Of a stretch of DNA of 64,000 nt, positions 28,020 through 37,105 are shown in pieces. The position numbers and the translations under genes are program-made. The notes under the pieces were generated by a model that saw only the letters and a list, made by a program, of their open reading frames with translations, was not told where the DNA came from and did not search any database. Origin of the DNA: Tigheibacillus halophilus (GTDB lineage: Bacteria > Bacillota > Bacilli > Bacillales > Amphibacillaceae); assembly GCF_042683165.1 (NCBI RefSeq), contig NZ_JBHUIZ010000006.1, forward strand, positions 310,001-374,000, read 5' to 3'. How positions within the stretch are numbered: the first letter of the stretch is position 1; each line of letters begins with the position of its first letter.

Positions 28020-28233
28020 TTTTAATGGCTCTATAGACAATGCTAAAATAAATTCGAGTTTTTTGGTTGTAATATTTGGGATAATGGAAGCTTTCTTGCT
28101 GACTCCATGGTATCATTCCTGATTTGTTTAAATGATATCGAGCATTTCTTTACAGAAAAGCAAGTGCAAAAGGTGAGCGAAAGATACAAATAGCACTGGT
28201 AGCTGGTAAATGACATTATAGAGATACATTTCT

Positions 28234-28270
28234 ACACCCCCAACACACGCTTTTGTATGTTTGGGGGTGT
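28234..28270. terminator. Hairpin between convergent genes
   Basis: ACACCCCCAA (28234-28243) pairs with TTGGGGGTGT (28261-28270). There is no clear T-run on either side, but its place between two convergent genes suggests transcription termination or an mRNA 3' end. Confidence 0.4.
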
Positions 28271-28303
28271 GAAAATGTTATCGTTCAAAATAACTGTTAT
28301 TAG

Positions 28304-31111
28304 TCATTTTGAGCAATTATCGCCAATCTCCAATTTTCCCTTTGCTGTCTTACGCTTTTCATTTCCGTTTTGGTCAGCTACCTTCACCTCTATTTCGGCT
28401 CCTTTTGTATTCACGTTTGATATTGCTGTCCAATAACCCACGTAATGCCCAGGTTCTGTTTCCATTAACGGAAGTTCAGTTGCATTACTTGACTCCTTGA
28501 TGGTATTCGTTGAACCTAAGGTATTTGTAAGCGGGATGCGAATAGCAAAGGTAGCGTTTAACTCAGGTTTACTATCAAATTCTATCTTTACTGTTTCACC
28601 AGCGTTTAAAGAAATATTTTGCGTCGGTTTGAGATCCTTAATAGCCAAATCCTTTGAATCATCCTTTTCGGGCACTAATTCGATCCGCTTTTCAGTTGCT
28701 TCTTCTACAGCTTTGCGGCTAAATAGTAATGGAAATGTTTTTCCCTCAGCCCACTTACTGAACAAATCATCATAATGTTTACTGTTCGGATCTCCGGATT
28801 GTCCTGGTGTATTGATCGCAACAGAGTTATCCCAGTTTCCCACGTCAATCACTTGTCTGTAACTAGCGCCACTGGTTTGTTTAAATTCTTTATCAAAGGA
28901 AGTAGCCCCTACTGTATAGCTGCTGCCGCCTCTAGGGATTGGGCCGACATTCATTTTCTTTTGTTTTTCTTGATCGGTTAAATCAGACAATGGGTGTTCT
29001 AAATATGCAACATGTAAATCTCCCCATTTCCATTGTGCCATGTCGGGACCTAGCAGGCTTTCAGTTTGTCCAATGGCATCTTTCAGGCTGCGAAGCAATA
29101 TTTTATCCCGTGTTTTTTTGGGATGTTTCCCAAAGCGTTGGTCTGGTTTTTCCAGTAAGTTCAATACAACAACTGGATCTCCATTTCCAATATCATTTGC
29201 GGCTTTTTCGGGTAAAACGCTTGCTACCACAGCTTTTTGTAAATATTTTTGATACCATACTTCAAACAATGCTCCGGCAGAGGAATTGGTTGTTAAATTA
29301 TTATCCCAGTCCCTGAGTAATTTTAATGCTTCATTCACTTTTTGGTCCTTGGACTTAATTCCTTTTAGCAAATTGGTAATACGTCTAGCGGGTAAAGATA
29401 CGAAATCATTTTGTAAACGTTGGGAGTCCTTTATTCCAAATGTATCGGTATTATTTAACACCTCTTCAATTCTTTGATAGCGAAAAGGCGCAGTCCATTC
29501 AAAGCCGATCTGATACTTTTCATAAGGATAATCATCTGGGAGGTTCATTTGATTTGCCGTAGCAATCCAGCCCCGCTTAGGGTTATATTCATTCGGCAGT
29601 TTATCCTGGTTGAGAAAACCATCCCATTCATATTTTCCATCACCTGGTACTGGCATAACACCATCCCAGTTTTTTCTTTTAGGGGTAAGACCGCCTGGTT
29701 TCCACCCGATATTGCCTTTTGTATCAGCATATATCTGATTTTCCGAAGGTGATCCCCATTTATTCATTGCCTCTTTAAACTCATCCCAATTTTTCGCGTT
29801 CATATAGGACATACTCCCAAGATATGGCGCCGTTCCAGGTTCAAACCATGCAGATTTCACCGCAAAAGCACGATTATTTTTCTCATCTTTGTAAATGACA
29901 GGTCCATGGCGAGTAAATTCTAGTTTTCTTTTTTCTGCCTTTTGTCCTTTGACCCTGATCTTCTCGGTGTCTGATTTCATCGTCTCCCATTTCCCTTTAT
30001 ACAGATATTCAGATGGATTGTTTGGATTGGTTTTATAAACATATAGATCCTCTTGGTCGTGGCCAAAAATGGTAAGGCCAAAAGCAATATCTTGATTGTG
30101 ACCAATAGAAATCCCCGGCAAAGCAGGCTCACCGGCTCCAATGACATCCATGCCAGGTGCTGACAGATGGGCCATATAACGAAGTGATGGGACTGTGACT
30201 GACCTGTGGGGATCGTTTGCCAAAATTGGGCGCCCGGTTTTGGATTTCTCCGGGCCAATGACCCAATTATTGCTTCCAAGACCGGATTCATCATTAACTT
30301 GCTCGTTTAACTCTTTGAGGGATTCGGTTTTGATCTTATTATCCATTTTATCGAAGTAAACGGATTCTTTTGCTTTATTATAGACATCCAAAACATCCTC
30401 TGGGATATCCTCCAGATTCAGTCCCTTTGGTACCTTTATTTTATGGGAAGGTTCCAGTTGTTTACGCATGTTTTCAGCTTTTTTTCCATGTTCTTTTAAA
30501 GTAAGAGCACGGGCAACCTCGCTATTAAGGCTTTTAATCAATCCATTGCTCCGAATGACCGCTACGTCCTTTGGTTTCCACTTCGAGGGTTCATAACCAA
30601 GCGTTTGGAACTCTTGAGGTAAAAGGTCTGGATTTTCCTTCGTTTTTTCCACATACGCATTAATTCCTTTTACAAAAGCGGTTGCGTTTTTTTGCGTATC
30701 TTTTCCATACGCTTCCCATTCCTTGTCCATATCACCACGATACAAAAATAAGCGTGCAGCTCTATCCTGATCTACGTACTCTGGACCAAGGACTTCCGAT
30801 AGTTTACCCAATCCGCGGAGTCTCCAGAGATCAATTTGCCACAGCCGTTCCCGTGCGGCATTAAAACCTTGAGCAAAGTAAACATCTTTTTGAGACTTCG
30901 CATAAATATGCGGTACTCCCCAGTTATCGACAAGTATTTCAGCAGGTTCTTTTAGCCCATCCAATTTAAATGTTTGAGTAGGCTTGTCCGAAATTGTCGC
31001 ATGAGGGGATTCCTTTGATTGGTTCTTAGCCGTCTGATCTGCACTCGTGTGGAAAGGCGGCAATGTAATGAAGAGTACTGATGCAAGCATGAACGACAAA
31101 AACTTCCTCAT
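28304..31111 (-). CDS. Secreted penicillin acylase family Ntn-hydrolase
   Basis: This protein has 935 residues with a signal peptide (MRKFLSFMLASVLFITLPP). The alpha-chain region includes FNAARERLWQIDLWRLRGLG. The autocleavage point is at Gly279-Ser280 in GLGSNNWVIG, so Ser280 would be the nucleophile at the new beta-chain N-terminus; LANDPHRS and GISIGHNQDIAFGLT follow as in the family. The last ~110 residues form an extra beta-sandwich-like domain (ETVKIEFDSKPELNATF onward) beyond the usual acylase length. It may cleave acylated amino compounds such as acyl-homoserine lactones or beta-lactam side chains. It stands alone. Confidence 0.88.
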   Translation of the reverse strand: MRKFLSFMLASVLFITLPPFHTSADQTAKNQSKESPHATISDKPTQTFKLDGLKEPAEILVDNWGVPHIYAKSQKDVYFAQGFNAARERLWQIDLWRLRGLGKLSEVLGPEYVDQDRAARLFLYRGDMDKEWEAYGKDTQKNATAFVKGINAYVEKTKENPDLLPQEFQTLGYEPSKWKPKDVAVIRSNGLIKSLNSEVARALTLKEHGKKAENMRKQLEPSHKIKVPKGLNLEDIPEDVLDVYNKAKESVYFDKMDNKIKTESLKELNEQVNDESGLGSNNWVIGPEKSKTGRPILANDPHRSVTVPSLRYMAHLSAPGMDVIGAGEPALPGISIGHNQDIAFGLTIFGHDQEDLYVYKTNPNNPSEYLYKGKWETMKSDTEKIRVKGQKAEKRKLEFTRHGPVIYKDEKNNRAFAVKSAWFEPGTAPYLGSMSYMNAKNWDEFKEAMNKWGSPSENQIYADTKGNIGWKPGGLTPKRKNWDGVMPVPGDGKYEWDGFLNQDKLPNEYNPKRGWIATANQMNLPDDYPYEKYQIGFEWTAPFRYQRIEEVLNNTDTFGIKDSQRLQNDFVSLPARRITNLLKGIKSKDQKVNEALKLLRDWDNNLTTNSSAGALFEVWYQKYLQKAVVASVLPEKAANDIGNGDPVVVLNLLEKPDQRFGKHPKKTRDKILLRSLKDAIGQTESLLGPDMAQWKWGDLHVAYLEHPLSDLTDQEKQKKMNVGPIPRGGSSYTVGATSFDKEFKQTSGASYRQVIDVGNWDNSVAINTPGQSGDPNSKHYDDLFSKWAEGKTFPLLFSRKAVEEATEKRIELVPEKDDSKDLAIKDLKPTQNISLNAGETVKIEFDSKPELNATFAIRIPLTNTLGSTNTIKESSNATELPLMETEPGHYVGYWTAISNVNTKGAEIEVKVADQNGNEKRKTAKGKLEIGDNCSK

Positions 31112-31530
31112 TTTGCTATACCTCCCTTAGATTTTACCAAATTTTAACATTTATATGTATAAAATGGAATAGTATGAAAGTTTTAATTTCAACAATGAGA
31201 ATAAGGTACTATTTGTGGTCAATTGTCGCCATCTGAACAAAATAGCTTACGTTCCATATCATTCGTTCGCTTCACATTTTGAAGGTTTACAAATTGCATG
31301 TTCTATTTTTTTATGTTATTCTGACAATTAATTGATATAAATCTCTATGTTACTTATTCGATAAGGCATGGTGGTAAGTGAGGGAGCGTTCCCGCATGTT
31401 ACTGCTGTGTCTTTTTTGATTTTGTAAGGGAGGCGCCTAAGCTTAAGAGGGGGGGATGGGGCAGGTTATAAGAGAAGTGCATACAGCAATTTTATTTGGA
31501 AGATAAGCGAATATGAGAGGATGGTTCAAC
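31112..31530. other. Divergent intergenic region, nothing firm
   Basis: This ~420-base stretch lies between divergent genes and must hold both promoters. The acylase ribosome-binding site (AGGGAGG on the minus strand) is next to its start. I see no repeat, RNA gene or convincing -35/-10 pair. Confidence 0.3.
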
Positions 31531-32724
31531 GTGAGAAAAGTCATACTTAGGCTAGTTGTTCTTTTATTATTGGCGGTTGGTTTGGCAGCTTGCAGTGAGC
31601 AAGGGAGCAGTCAAAACAGTAAAGGAGAAAATGACTCCAAAGCAAGTAAGGCAACGACGGAACAGTCTGGAAATGCAAGTGAAGAAAGTGTGGAAGATCT
31701 ATTTAAACGTGTGAAAAATAATTCGCCTACCAGTGAGAGAGTCAATGCCTTAAAAGATATTGCTATGCATTACTATTGGTATGGCGGCGATGTGAAGAAA
31801 GCGGAAAAGAATGTCTTTAAAGGGATCACATTGCATGGGGATTATGATGTTGTCGAAGAGGCTTTTCGACAAGCTTCCCAAATAGATCCCTACGATCTTG
31901 ATTTACGATATTCCATTGCTTCTGCACAGGTACTCCAAAAAGATATACCCGGAGCTTTAGATACCTATCAGGAGATCTTGCATTTGGACAGTAAACAATT
32001 TAATGCGCAGCTCTTGTATGGTATTTATTCAAAAGTACAAGGGAATGAAGCGGATTATCAATCAAGCTTTAAAAAACTAGATGAACTGAATAAAGAAAAA
32101 GCGGATGCATACAGACATAGGGTAGAACTTGTGGATGAGAAGAAAGATGCAACGCTTCATACTGAAGCACCTGATGATATTTCTAAAAAGAATCATGCTT
32201 TTGTTGTACTGGGATATGCTTTGTCTGATGAAGGCAAGATGGAAGATACATTAAAAGAAAGATTGAAAGTGGCGAAAAAAGCTGCTGAGGAATTCCCGGA
32301 ATCGAAAATGATTGTCTCAGGCGGGGTACCGAAAAAAGGTAACACAGAAGCCAGTGTCATGTACGAGTGGCTGGCAGATCATGGTATAGATAAAGATAGA
32401 ATCATAAAGGAAGATTTGGCAACAGATACAGTCGAGAATGCCTTATTTTCGATGGAGATCGCCAATCAGGAAAATATAAATGATATCACTGTGATTTCCA
32501 GTGCCAGTCATATGCGCAGAGCACTAGTGATTTTTAATGAAATTGATCGTATGTTTGAAAAGGTCCATGATAAAAAATCGGGACGTCAGATCACAAATAT
32601 GGTTTACATGGATTATGATAGTGAAAAAGAAGCAAGAAAGTTTACAAAAGATGAAGAACTGGTTGTTTATAGGGATTTAATGAGAGCTTCAGGTATATGG
32701 TCCTTTCCAGGGATGCAGCGGTAG
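31531..32724 (+). CDS. TPR lipoprotein with YdcF/ElyC-like domain
   Basis: This protein has 397 residues, starting at GTG 31531; the ATG at 31513 overlaps the AGAGGATGG site. The lipobox VGLAAC puts the acylated cysteine at ~21. A Ser/Lys-rich linker is followed by TPR-like helices (~55-190), then a DUF218/YdcF domain with FVVLGYALSDEGKM, ERLKVAKKAAEEFPESKMIVSGG, TDTVENALFSM and VISSASHMRRAL. ElyC/SanA/YdcF proteins are linked to envelope metabolism, but their chemistry is unclear. The adjacent class A PBP fits a cell-wall role. Confidence 0.78.
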   Translation: MRKVILRLVVLLLLAVGLAACSEQGSSQNSKGENDSKASKATTEQSGNASEESVEDLFKRVKNNSPTSERVNALKDIAMHYYWYGGDVKKAEKNVFKGITLHGDYDVVEEAFRQASQIDPYDLDLRYSIASAQVLQKDIPGALDTYQEILHLDSKQFNAQLLYGIYSKVQGNEADYQSSFKKLDELNKEKADAYRHRVELVDEKKDATLHTEAPDDISKKNHAFVVLGYALSDEGKMEDTLKERLKVAKKAAEEFPESKMIVSGGVPKKGNTEASVMYEWLADHGIDKDRIIKEDLATDTVENALFSMEIANQENINDITVISSASHMRRALVIFNEIDRMFEKVHDKKSGRQITNMVYMDYDSEKEARKFTKDEELVVYRDLMRASGIWSFPGMQR

Positions 32725-32756
32725 AAAATACGAAAGGAATATATATTGACAGCATA

Positions 32757-32790
32757 GGGCCACTCAGAAGTGAGTGGCTCCATTTTATAT
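32757..32790 (+). terminator. Terminator after the YdcF-type lipoprotein gene
   Basis: GGCCACTC (32758-32765) pairs with GAGTGGCT (32772-32779), a GC-rich stem, followed by CCATTTTAT. Confidence 0.68.
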
Positions 32791-32891
32791 TCATCATTAG
32801 AAATTCACCTTTAGAAGGTGTACACATATATCCGTAAACATCCGAACCTTGTCATTACACTTGTGCATATTCACCGCAAAAATTCATTATT

Positions 32892-33101
32892 TTAATCCTG
32901 TTGCTTCGCCAGAAAATGAAAAGTACCTGCATATTTATTAATCCCTGGCATATAATGTTCTGTTGTCTGGTTTTTGTATACGCCGTACAATTCAAAAGAC
33001 CTTAAAATTGTGACTGTATTCACAAATATATCATCATTTCCAACGTGAGAATCTAGTATAATATATATAGCAATTCTTTTTGGTCTACGATAAAACGTGT
33101 T
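32892..33101 (-). pseudogene. Possible 3' remnant of an unknown gene
   Basis: A frame open for 70 codons on the minus strand ends at TAA (32892-32894). It contains protein-like stretches (ILDSHVGNDDIFVNTV, SFELYGVYKNQTTEHY, YAGTFHFLAKQQD) but is closed upstream by TGA without a start codon. I do not recognise the family. It may be a decayed gene end or chance. Confidence 0.2.
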
Positions 33102-33398
33102 TCAGCTTGTTTTTTTTGCAAAAAGGGTATATAAGATAAGAATCAGGAACGTATGATATAATTATGCATTTTGTTATGGAACTAGCGGTAAACTCTTTCA
33201 AATTGACTTATTTAAGGGAGAAATTTTTACCATACTTTGCTGTACAGCTGCCAGTCTTAAAACTAGTAACCAAAAATGAACACGATGAGGTGATGGGAAA
33301 CAATCTGTACATTTTGCATATATTTCATATCCTCTACATATTTTATTGAATATAGGATGTAAATTCTAATAGATTAATAGATATAAGGCGGGATTCAC

Positions 33399-35792
33399 AT
33401 GTCCAATGGATACACATCAAGAGTAGAACGAAAACAGCAGCAACAGAAAAAGCAGAAAAAGGATCCAAAAAAAGGTTTGTGGAAAAAGATTCTGCTAGGT
33501 TTGCTTGCGTTTGTGATGTTGGTGGTTATCGTATGCGGGGTTGTGGTCGCCAACATGATTCATGATGCACCGACTTTAAACGCAAGTGATTTGCAGACAC
33601 CGTTGTCTACACGAATTTATGATCAAAACGGAAAGCTTGTCAGCACATTATTCCACCAGGAAAATCGTATCAGCGTCTCTATTAACGAAGTTCCGAAAGA
33701 GCTGCAGGATGCTGTGATTTCCATTGAAGATAAACGATTTCGTAAGCACCATGGTGTCGATGTCCGCAGATTGGCCGGAGCGATATTTGCCAATATCAAA
33801 AATGGCTGGGGTGCGGAGGGTGGTTCGACCCTCACACAGCAGGTGATTAAGCGCAGTGTGTTGACACCGGAAAAAACGTTGACGCGAAAAGTGCAGGAAG
33901 CATGGCTTGCTTTGCAGCTCGAAAGGAAATATTCTAAAGACGAAATTTTAGAGATGTATCTGAACAACGTGTATTTCGGTCATGGTGCGTATGGCATCAA
34001 GACAGCTGCTATCACTTATTTTGGCCAGGAGAATCTTTCCAAATTGAATACATCGCAAATGGCTCTGCTTGCCGGGATGCCCAATTTGCCATCAGCCGAT
34101 GATCCTTTCAAGCATCCAGAGCGGGCAAAAGCACGGCGTGACCTCGTATTATCCGCTATGGCGAACAATCATGTTATTTCTCAGCAGGAAGCTGAAAAGG
34201 CTAAAGCCAAGTCTATTTCAGAAATTCTGAGAAAGAAAGAAAAGAAACAGGAAAATGATGACCCATATAATGCATATATCGACGCAGTGTATGATCAACT
34301 GGTCAAAAAAGAAAAGGTCGTTACCGACAAACAATTTTTCCAGGATGGACTGAAAATATACACATACCTTGATAAAAAAGCACAGCGAAAAGTGTATGAC
34401 TTGCTTCATTCGAAGGATATCCCTTATCCGGATGATAATTTTGAAACAGGGCTTACACTGGTGGATACGAAAACCGGCGCTGTCAAAGCGGTCGGTGGAG
34501 GACGACATTTCAAATCGATTCGCTACACCAATTATGCCACCAATGTTAAAAACCAGCCGGGTTCCACCATCAAGCCTGTGCTGGATTACGGGCCGGCAAT
34601 TGAATATTTGAATTGGCCGACGGCTTACACACTGAATGACGAACATTATCAATACAGTGACGGGACACCAATCAACGAATGGGATAATCAATACTGGGGC
34701 AATATTTCCATGCGGCGTGCGCTGGAGTGGTCAAGGAATATACCAGCGCTGAAAGCTTTTCAGGCTGTCGGAACCGATAAAGCACAGCAATTTGCCGCAG
34801 GTCTCGGAATAAAAATCGATCCGATATATGAATCGGCTTCTATCGGCGGTTTTGAAGGTGCAACCCCTATACAGATGGCTGCAGCTTATGCGGCGTTTGG
34901 TAATGGCGGGACGTATCATGAACCGAATACGGTCAAGAAAGTCATTTACCCAGACGGTAAAAAGTGGAAGCCGAAACAAAAAAAACACAAAGCAATGCAT
35001 GATTACACAGCTTATATGATTACGGATATGCTGAAGACAGTGGTTACGAGCGGAACAGGAACACAGGCTAATATTGCCGGTATACCAGTAGCTGGAAAAA
35101 CTGGATCGACCAATATTCCTAATGATATAAAGGAACAATACGGACTTGGCAACGGTGTGAAAGATTCGTGGTTTACTGGATATACAACGCAGTATGCATT
35201 GTCGGTTTGGACCGGATATCCGTCTTGGAAAAATAAAGACGGTGAGGTACAATACATCCGATATGATGGTTCGCAGAATATTGCCATGCAAATTTTCCAG
35301 CAGCTGATGTCTGATATCTCGGATCCAAATACACCTGATTTCCAGAAGCCGGACTCTGTGGCTGCCAGCGGATCGGAGCTGTATGTACAGGGGACACAGC
35401 CGCCTCCACCGCCGCCTGAAGAAAAAACACAGCCGGATACTTCCGATCAGGATCAAGATAAACAGGAAGAAAAGGATAAAAAAGAAGAAGAGAAACAAGA
35501 TGCTTCCAAGGAAGAGAAGAAAGATGAGAAGCAGTCTGACGATGAGAAGGATAAAAAAGCAGAAGAAAAAGACAAGAAGGACCAGGAACAACCAAAGCAG
35601 GATGATAAGAAGCAAGATCAACCTAAAGGGGAAGACAAAGATCAGTCTAAGAAAAAAGATCCTGGTCAAGAAAATGAAAAAAAGTCAGATTCGAAGCAAC
35701 CGGATAATGGTGACAAGCAGAAGAAAGATGATGGTCCGGGTAACGGTGATCAGAACAAAGATAAGGGAACTCCACCTAAAAAGGATGGGTGA
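33399..35792 (+). CDS. Class A penicillin-binding protein (PBP1A family)
   Basis: This bifunctional peptidoglycan synthase has 797 residues: a charged cytoplasmic N-terminus, one membrane anchor (~29-52), a GT51 transglycosylase (EDKRFRKHHGVDVRRLAGA with catalytic Glu, GGSTLTQQVIK, EMYLNNVYFGHGAYGI) and a transpeptidase (GSTIKPV with the active Ser, SRN, KTGST). After ~655 the chain becomes a ~140-residue tail: a PPPPPP stretch, then almost only K, E, D, Q, S and P. PBP1A tails exist in Bacilli, but this one is long. The usual recU partner is not upstream, so this may be a paralogue of ponA. Confidence 0.9.
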   Translation: MSNGYTSRVERKQQQQKKQKKDPKKGLWKKILLGLLAFVMLVVIVCGVVVANMIHDAPTLNASDLQTPLSTRIYDQNGKLVSTLFHQENRISVSINEVPKELQDAVISIEDKRFRKHHGVDVRRLAGAIFANIKNGWGAEGGSTLTQQVIKRSVLTPEKTLTRKVQEAWLALQLERKYSKDEILEMYLNNVYFGHGAYGIKTAAITYFGQENLSKLNTSQMALLAGMPNLPSADDPFKHPERAKARRDLVLSAMANNHVISQQEAEKAKAKSISEILRKKEKKQENDDPYNAYIDAVYDQLVKKEKVVTDKQFFQDGLKIYTYLDKKAQRKVYDLLHSKDIPYPDDNFETGLTLVDTKTGAVKAVGGGRHFKSIRYTNYATNVKNQPGSTIKPVLDYGPAIEYLNWPTAYTLNDEHYQYSDGTPINEWDNQYWGNISMRRALEWSRNIPALKAFQAVGTDKAQQFAAGLGIKIDPIYESASIGGFEGATPIQMAAAYAAFGNGGTYHEPNTVKKVIYPDGKKWKPKQKKHKAMHDYTAYMITDMLKTVVTSGTGTQANIAGIPVAGKTGSTNIPNDIKEQYGLGNGVKDSWFTGYTTQYALSVWTGYPSWKNKDGEVQYIRYDGSQNIAMQIFQQLMSDISDPNTPDFQKPDSVAASGSELYVQGTQPPPPPPEEKTQPDTSDQDQDKQEEKDKKEEEKQDASKEEKKDEKQSDDEKDKKAEEKDKKDQEQPKQDDKKQDQPKGEDKDQSKKKDPGQENEKKSDSKQPDNGDKQKKDDGPGNGDQNKDKGTPPKKDG

Positions 35793-35813
35793 CTGCACGT
35801 TGGGATTTGATGA

Positions 35814-35858
35814 GGGTGTCTTTGATAGCCTGCATACTTGTAGGCGTTGAAGGCACCC
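35814..35858 (+). terminator. Hairpin after the PBP gene
   Basis: GGGTGTCTT pairs with AAGGCACCC, with an inner GCCTGCATACTTGTAGGC stem. There is no T-run, so it may be a 3'-end hairpin or an imperfect terminator. Confidence 0.4.
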
Positions 35859-35876
35859 CAATCTGGTCAGCAAGTG

Positions 35877-36176
35877 AACGTATCTTGTCGGATGGGAGCA
35901 ATCTCTTGTCAGGTATCGCAGTTATCTAGTCAGATGGGAGCAACCTCTTGTCGGGTGGAAGCAGTCTCTTGTTAGATAGCGCAGTTATCTTGTCAGGAGG
36001 GAGCAGTATCTTGTCAGGTAGTGCAGTTATCTTGTCAGAAGGGAGCAGTATCTTGTCAGATAGCGCAGTTATCTTGTCAGAAGGGAGCAGTATCTTGTTG
36101 GATAGCGCAGTTATCTTGTCAGGTGGAAGCAGTATCTTGTTAGATAGCGCAGTTATCTTGCCAGAAGGGAGCAAAT
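35877..36176. repeat. 42-bp tandem repeat, about seven copies
   Basis: The unit consists of two related half-units of about 22 and 20 nt: GCAGTTATCTTGTCAGAAGG-GA and GCAGTATCTTGTCAGATAGC. About fourteen half-units are present. Those at the left are more diverged (AGTCAG, CAACCTC), while the central ones are nearly identical, as expected when arrays expand from the middle. Confidence 0.85.
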
Positions 36177-36193
36177 AGCCGTAAAATTTTCAC

Positions 36194-36257
36194 CCGCATG
36201 GACACAAGCTTTTTCGGCAGTAACTATCATCCTGCCGAAAGTGCTGTGTACATGCGG
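36194..36257. repeat. 64-bp imperfect palindrome
   Basis: CCGCATG and CATGCGG form the outer stem, ACACA/TGTGT the middle and TTTCGGCAG/CTGCCGAAA the inner stem around an ~11-nt loop. It is followed by ATTTTGATTT. It may be a terminator for read-through from the PBP gene or a cruciform-forming element. Confidence 0.5.
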
Positions 36258-36309
36258 ATTTTGATTTACAGCGTGCTTTTTGTACAATAGGGTATACAGA
36301 AAGAAAATA

Positions 36310-36376
36310 GCGAACCTCCTCTTTTATTCGATTGGCTTGTCAAATTCACTGTCACGAAAGAGGATGCATGGTTCGC
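36310..36376. repeat. Inverted repeat upstream of the DUF1232 gene
   Basis: GCGAACC...CCTCTTT pairs with AAAGAGG...GGTTCGC (36356-36376), two stem blocks around a long loop. This could be a structured 5' leader. No known riboswitch class is recognised. Confidence 0.35.
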
Positions 36377-36478
36377 TGTCAGAAAGTGGTCCTGTTTGGT
36401 TCCATCATGCAGTTTCACAACGAAGTGTAGGCAACGGAAAAACAGGATATAGTAAGTTTACAGATAGGAGGGCTTCGC

Positions 36479-36928
36479 ATGGAGAAGCGTTTGAATATAG
36501 ATAAGTTTAAACAGAAATTGCAGTCTCTGAAACCTGAGAAGGAAATAGAAGAGAATCGCAAACATTTCACAGAAAATGAATATGTGGCCAAGCTGCTGAA
36601 ATACGCAAAGAAAATCGGGGTGAAAACATCTTACTACAGTCTGCTGTTATTTTACGCCTTCAAAAGTCCAGCCACACCAAAAAAGGCGAAGCTGACGATT
36701 GCGGGAGCGTTGGGTTACTTGATTTTGCCTGCTGATATCATTCCGGATGTGATTCCAATCGTCGGTTTCACAGATGATGCCGCAGTCATTTTATATGCAG
36801 TGTACCATGTGGTTTCGCATATTGATGATCAGGTGAAATCAGAGGCCCATGAACGAATGAAGAAGATTTTTGGAGAAGCTTATGATGAAGAGCAGGAGAT
36901 TGATAATCAGTTTAAACCGGAGGATTAA
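36479..36928 (+). CDS. DUF1232 (YkvA family) protein
   Basis: This protein has 149 residues and starts behind GGAGGG. The DUF1232 core is clear: KAKLTIAGALGYLILPADIIPDVIPIVGFTDDAAVI, with the conserved D-I-I-P-D and D-D motifs. It is flanked by a charged helical N-terminus and an acidic C-terminus. Family members are small membrane-associated proteins of unknown function. It is a single gene here. Confidence 0.8.
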   Translation: MEKRLNIDKFKQKLQSLKPEKEIEENRKHFTENEYVAKLLKYAKKIGVKTSYYSLLLFYAFKSPATPKKAKLTIAGALGYLILPADIIPDVIPIVGFTDDAAVILYAVYHVVSHIDDQVKSEAHERMKKIFGEAYDEEQEIDNQFKPED

Positions 36929-37105
36929 ATAGAAGCTGCACGTAGCTCCACTTTTTTTGCCCAGAATTTTTTTTGAAAAGGGACTTGCTAAATCAGCCAG
37001 GGGGAATTATTGGCAAATATCCAACAAGGATTTGTCAATCTCTCCCGGCTATTTGTTTCCTGTGAAGCGAATGCGTGTTAAGCTCCTCACTCCTCATACA
37101 TCCTC

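Larger units (their letters stand above)
32725..33398. other. Intergenic stretch with terminator and a possible remnant
   Basis: After the terminator at 32757 there is no intact gene. The minus strand has a 70-codon open frame with no start codon (see 32892-33101). The rest is AT-rich. A 61-codon ATG frame at 33164-33349 has no ribosome-binding site and is not supported. Confidence 0.35.
35793..36478. other. Intergenic stretch dominated by repeats and hairpins
   Basis: It holds a hairpin after the PBP gene (35814-35858), a 42-bp tandem repeat (35877-36176), a 64-bp imperfect palindrome (36194-36257) and another inverted repeat (36310-36376). Frames open through the repeat on both strands are by-products of a unit length divisible by three and have no ribosome-binding site. 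Confidence 0.5.

Noticed and set aside
33164..33349. A 61-codon ATG frame upstream of the PBP gene
   Set aside because: No ribosome-binding site, AT-driven composition and no recognisable protein features.
34731..35669. A 312-codon open frame on the minus strand within the PBP gene
   Set aside because: It lies opposite the PBP gene and its Leu/Phe-rich content is the antisense of the Lys/Glu-rich tail; the PBP motifs are unambiguous.
35877..36176. Possible CRISPR array
   Set aside because: The repeats are head to tail with no unique spacers, and no cas genes are near. The same applies to the 52-bp array at 54960.
35926..36178. Open frames of about 76-82 codons through the 42-bp repeat on both strands
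   Set aside because: The unit length is a multiple of three, so frames stay open by default; there is no ribosome-binding site and both strands are equally open.
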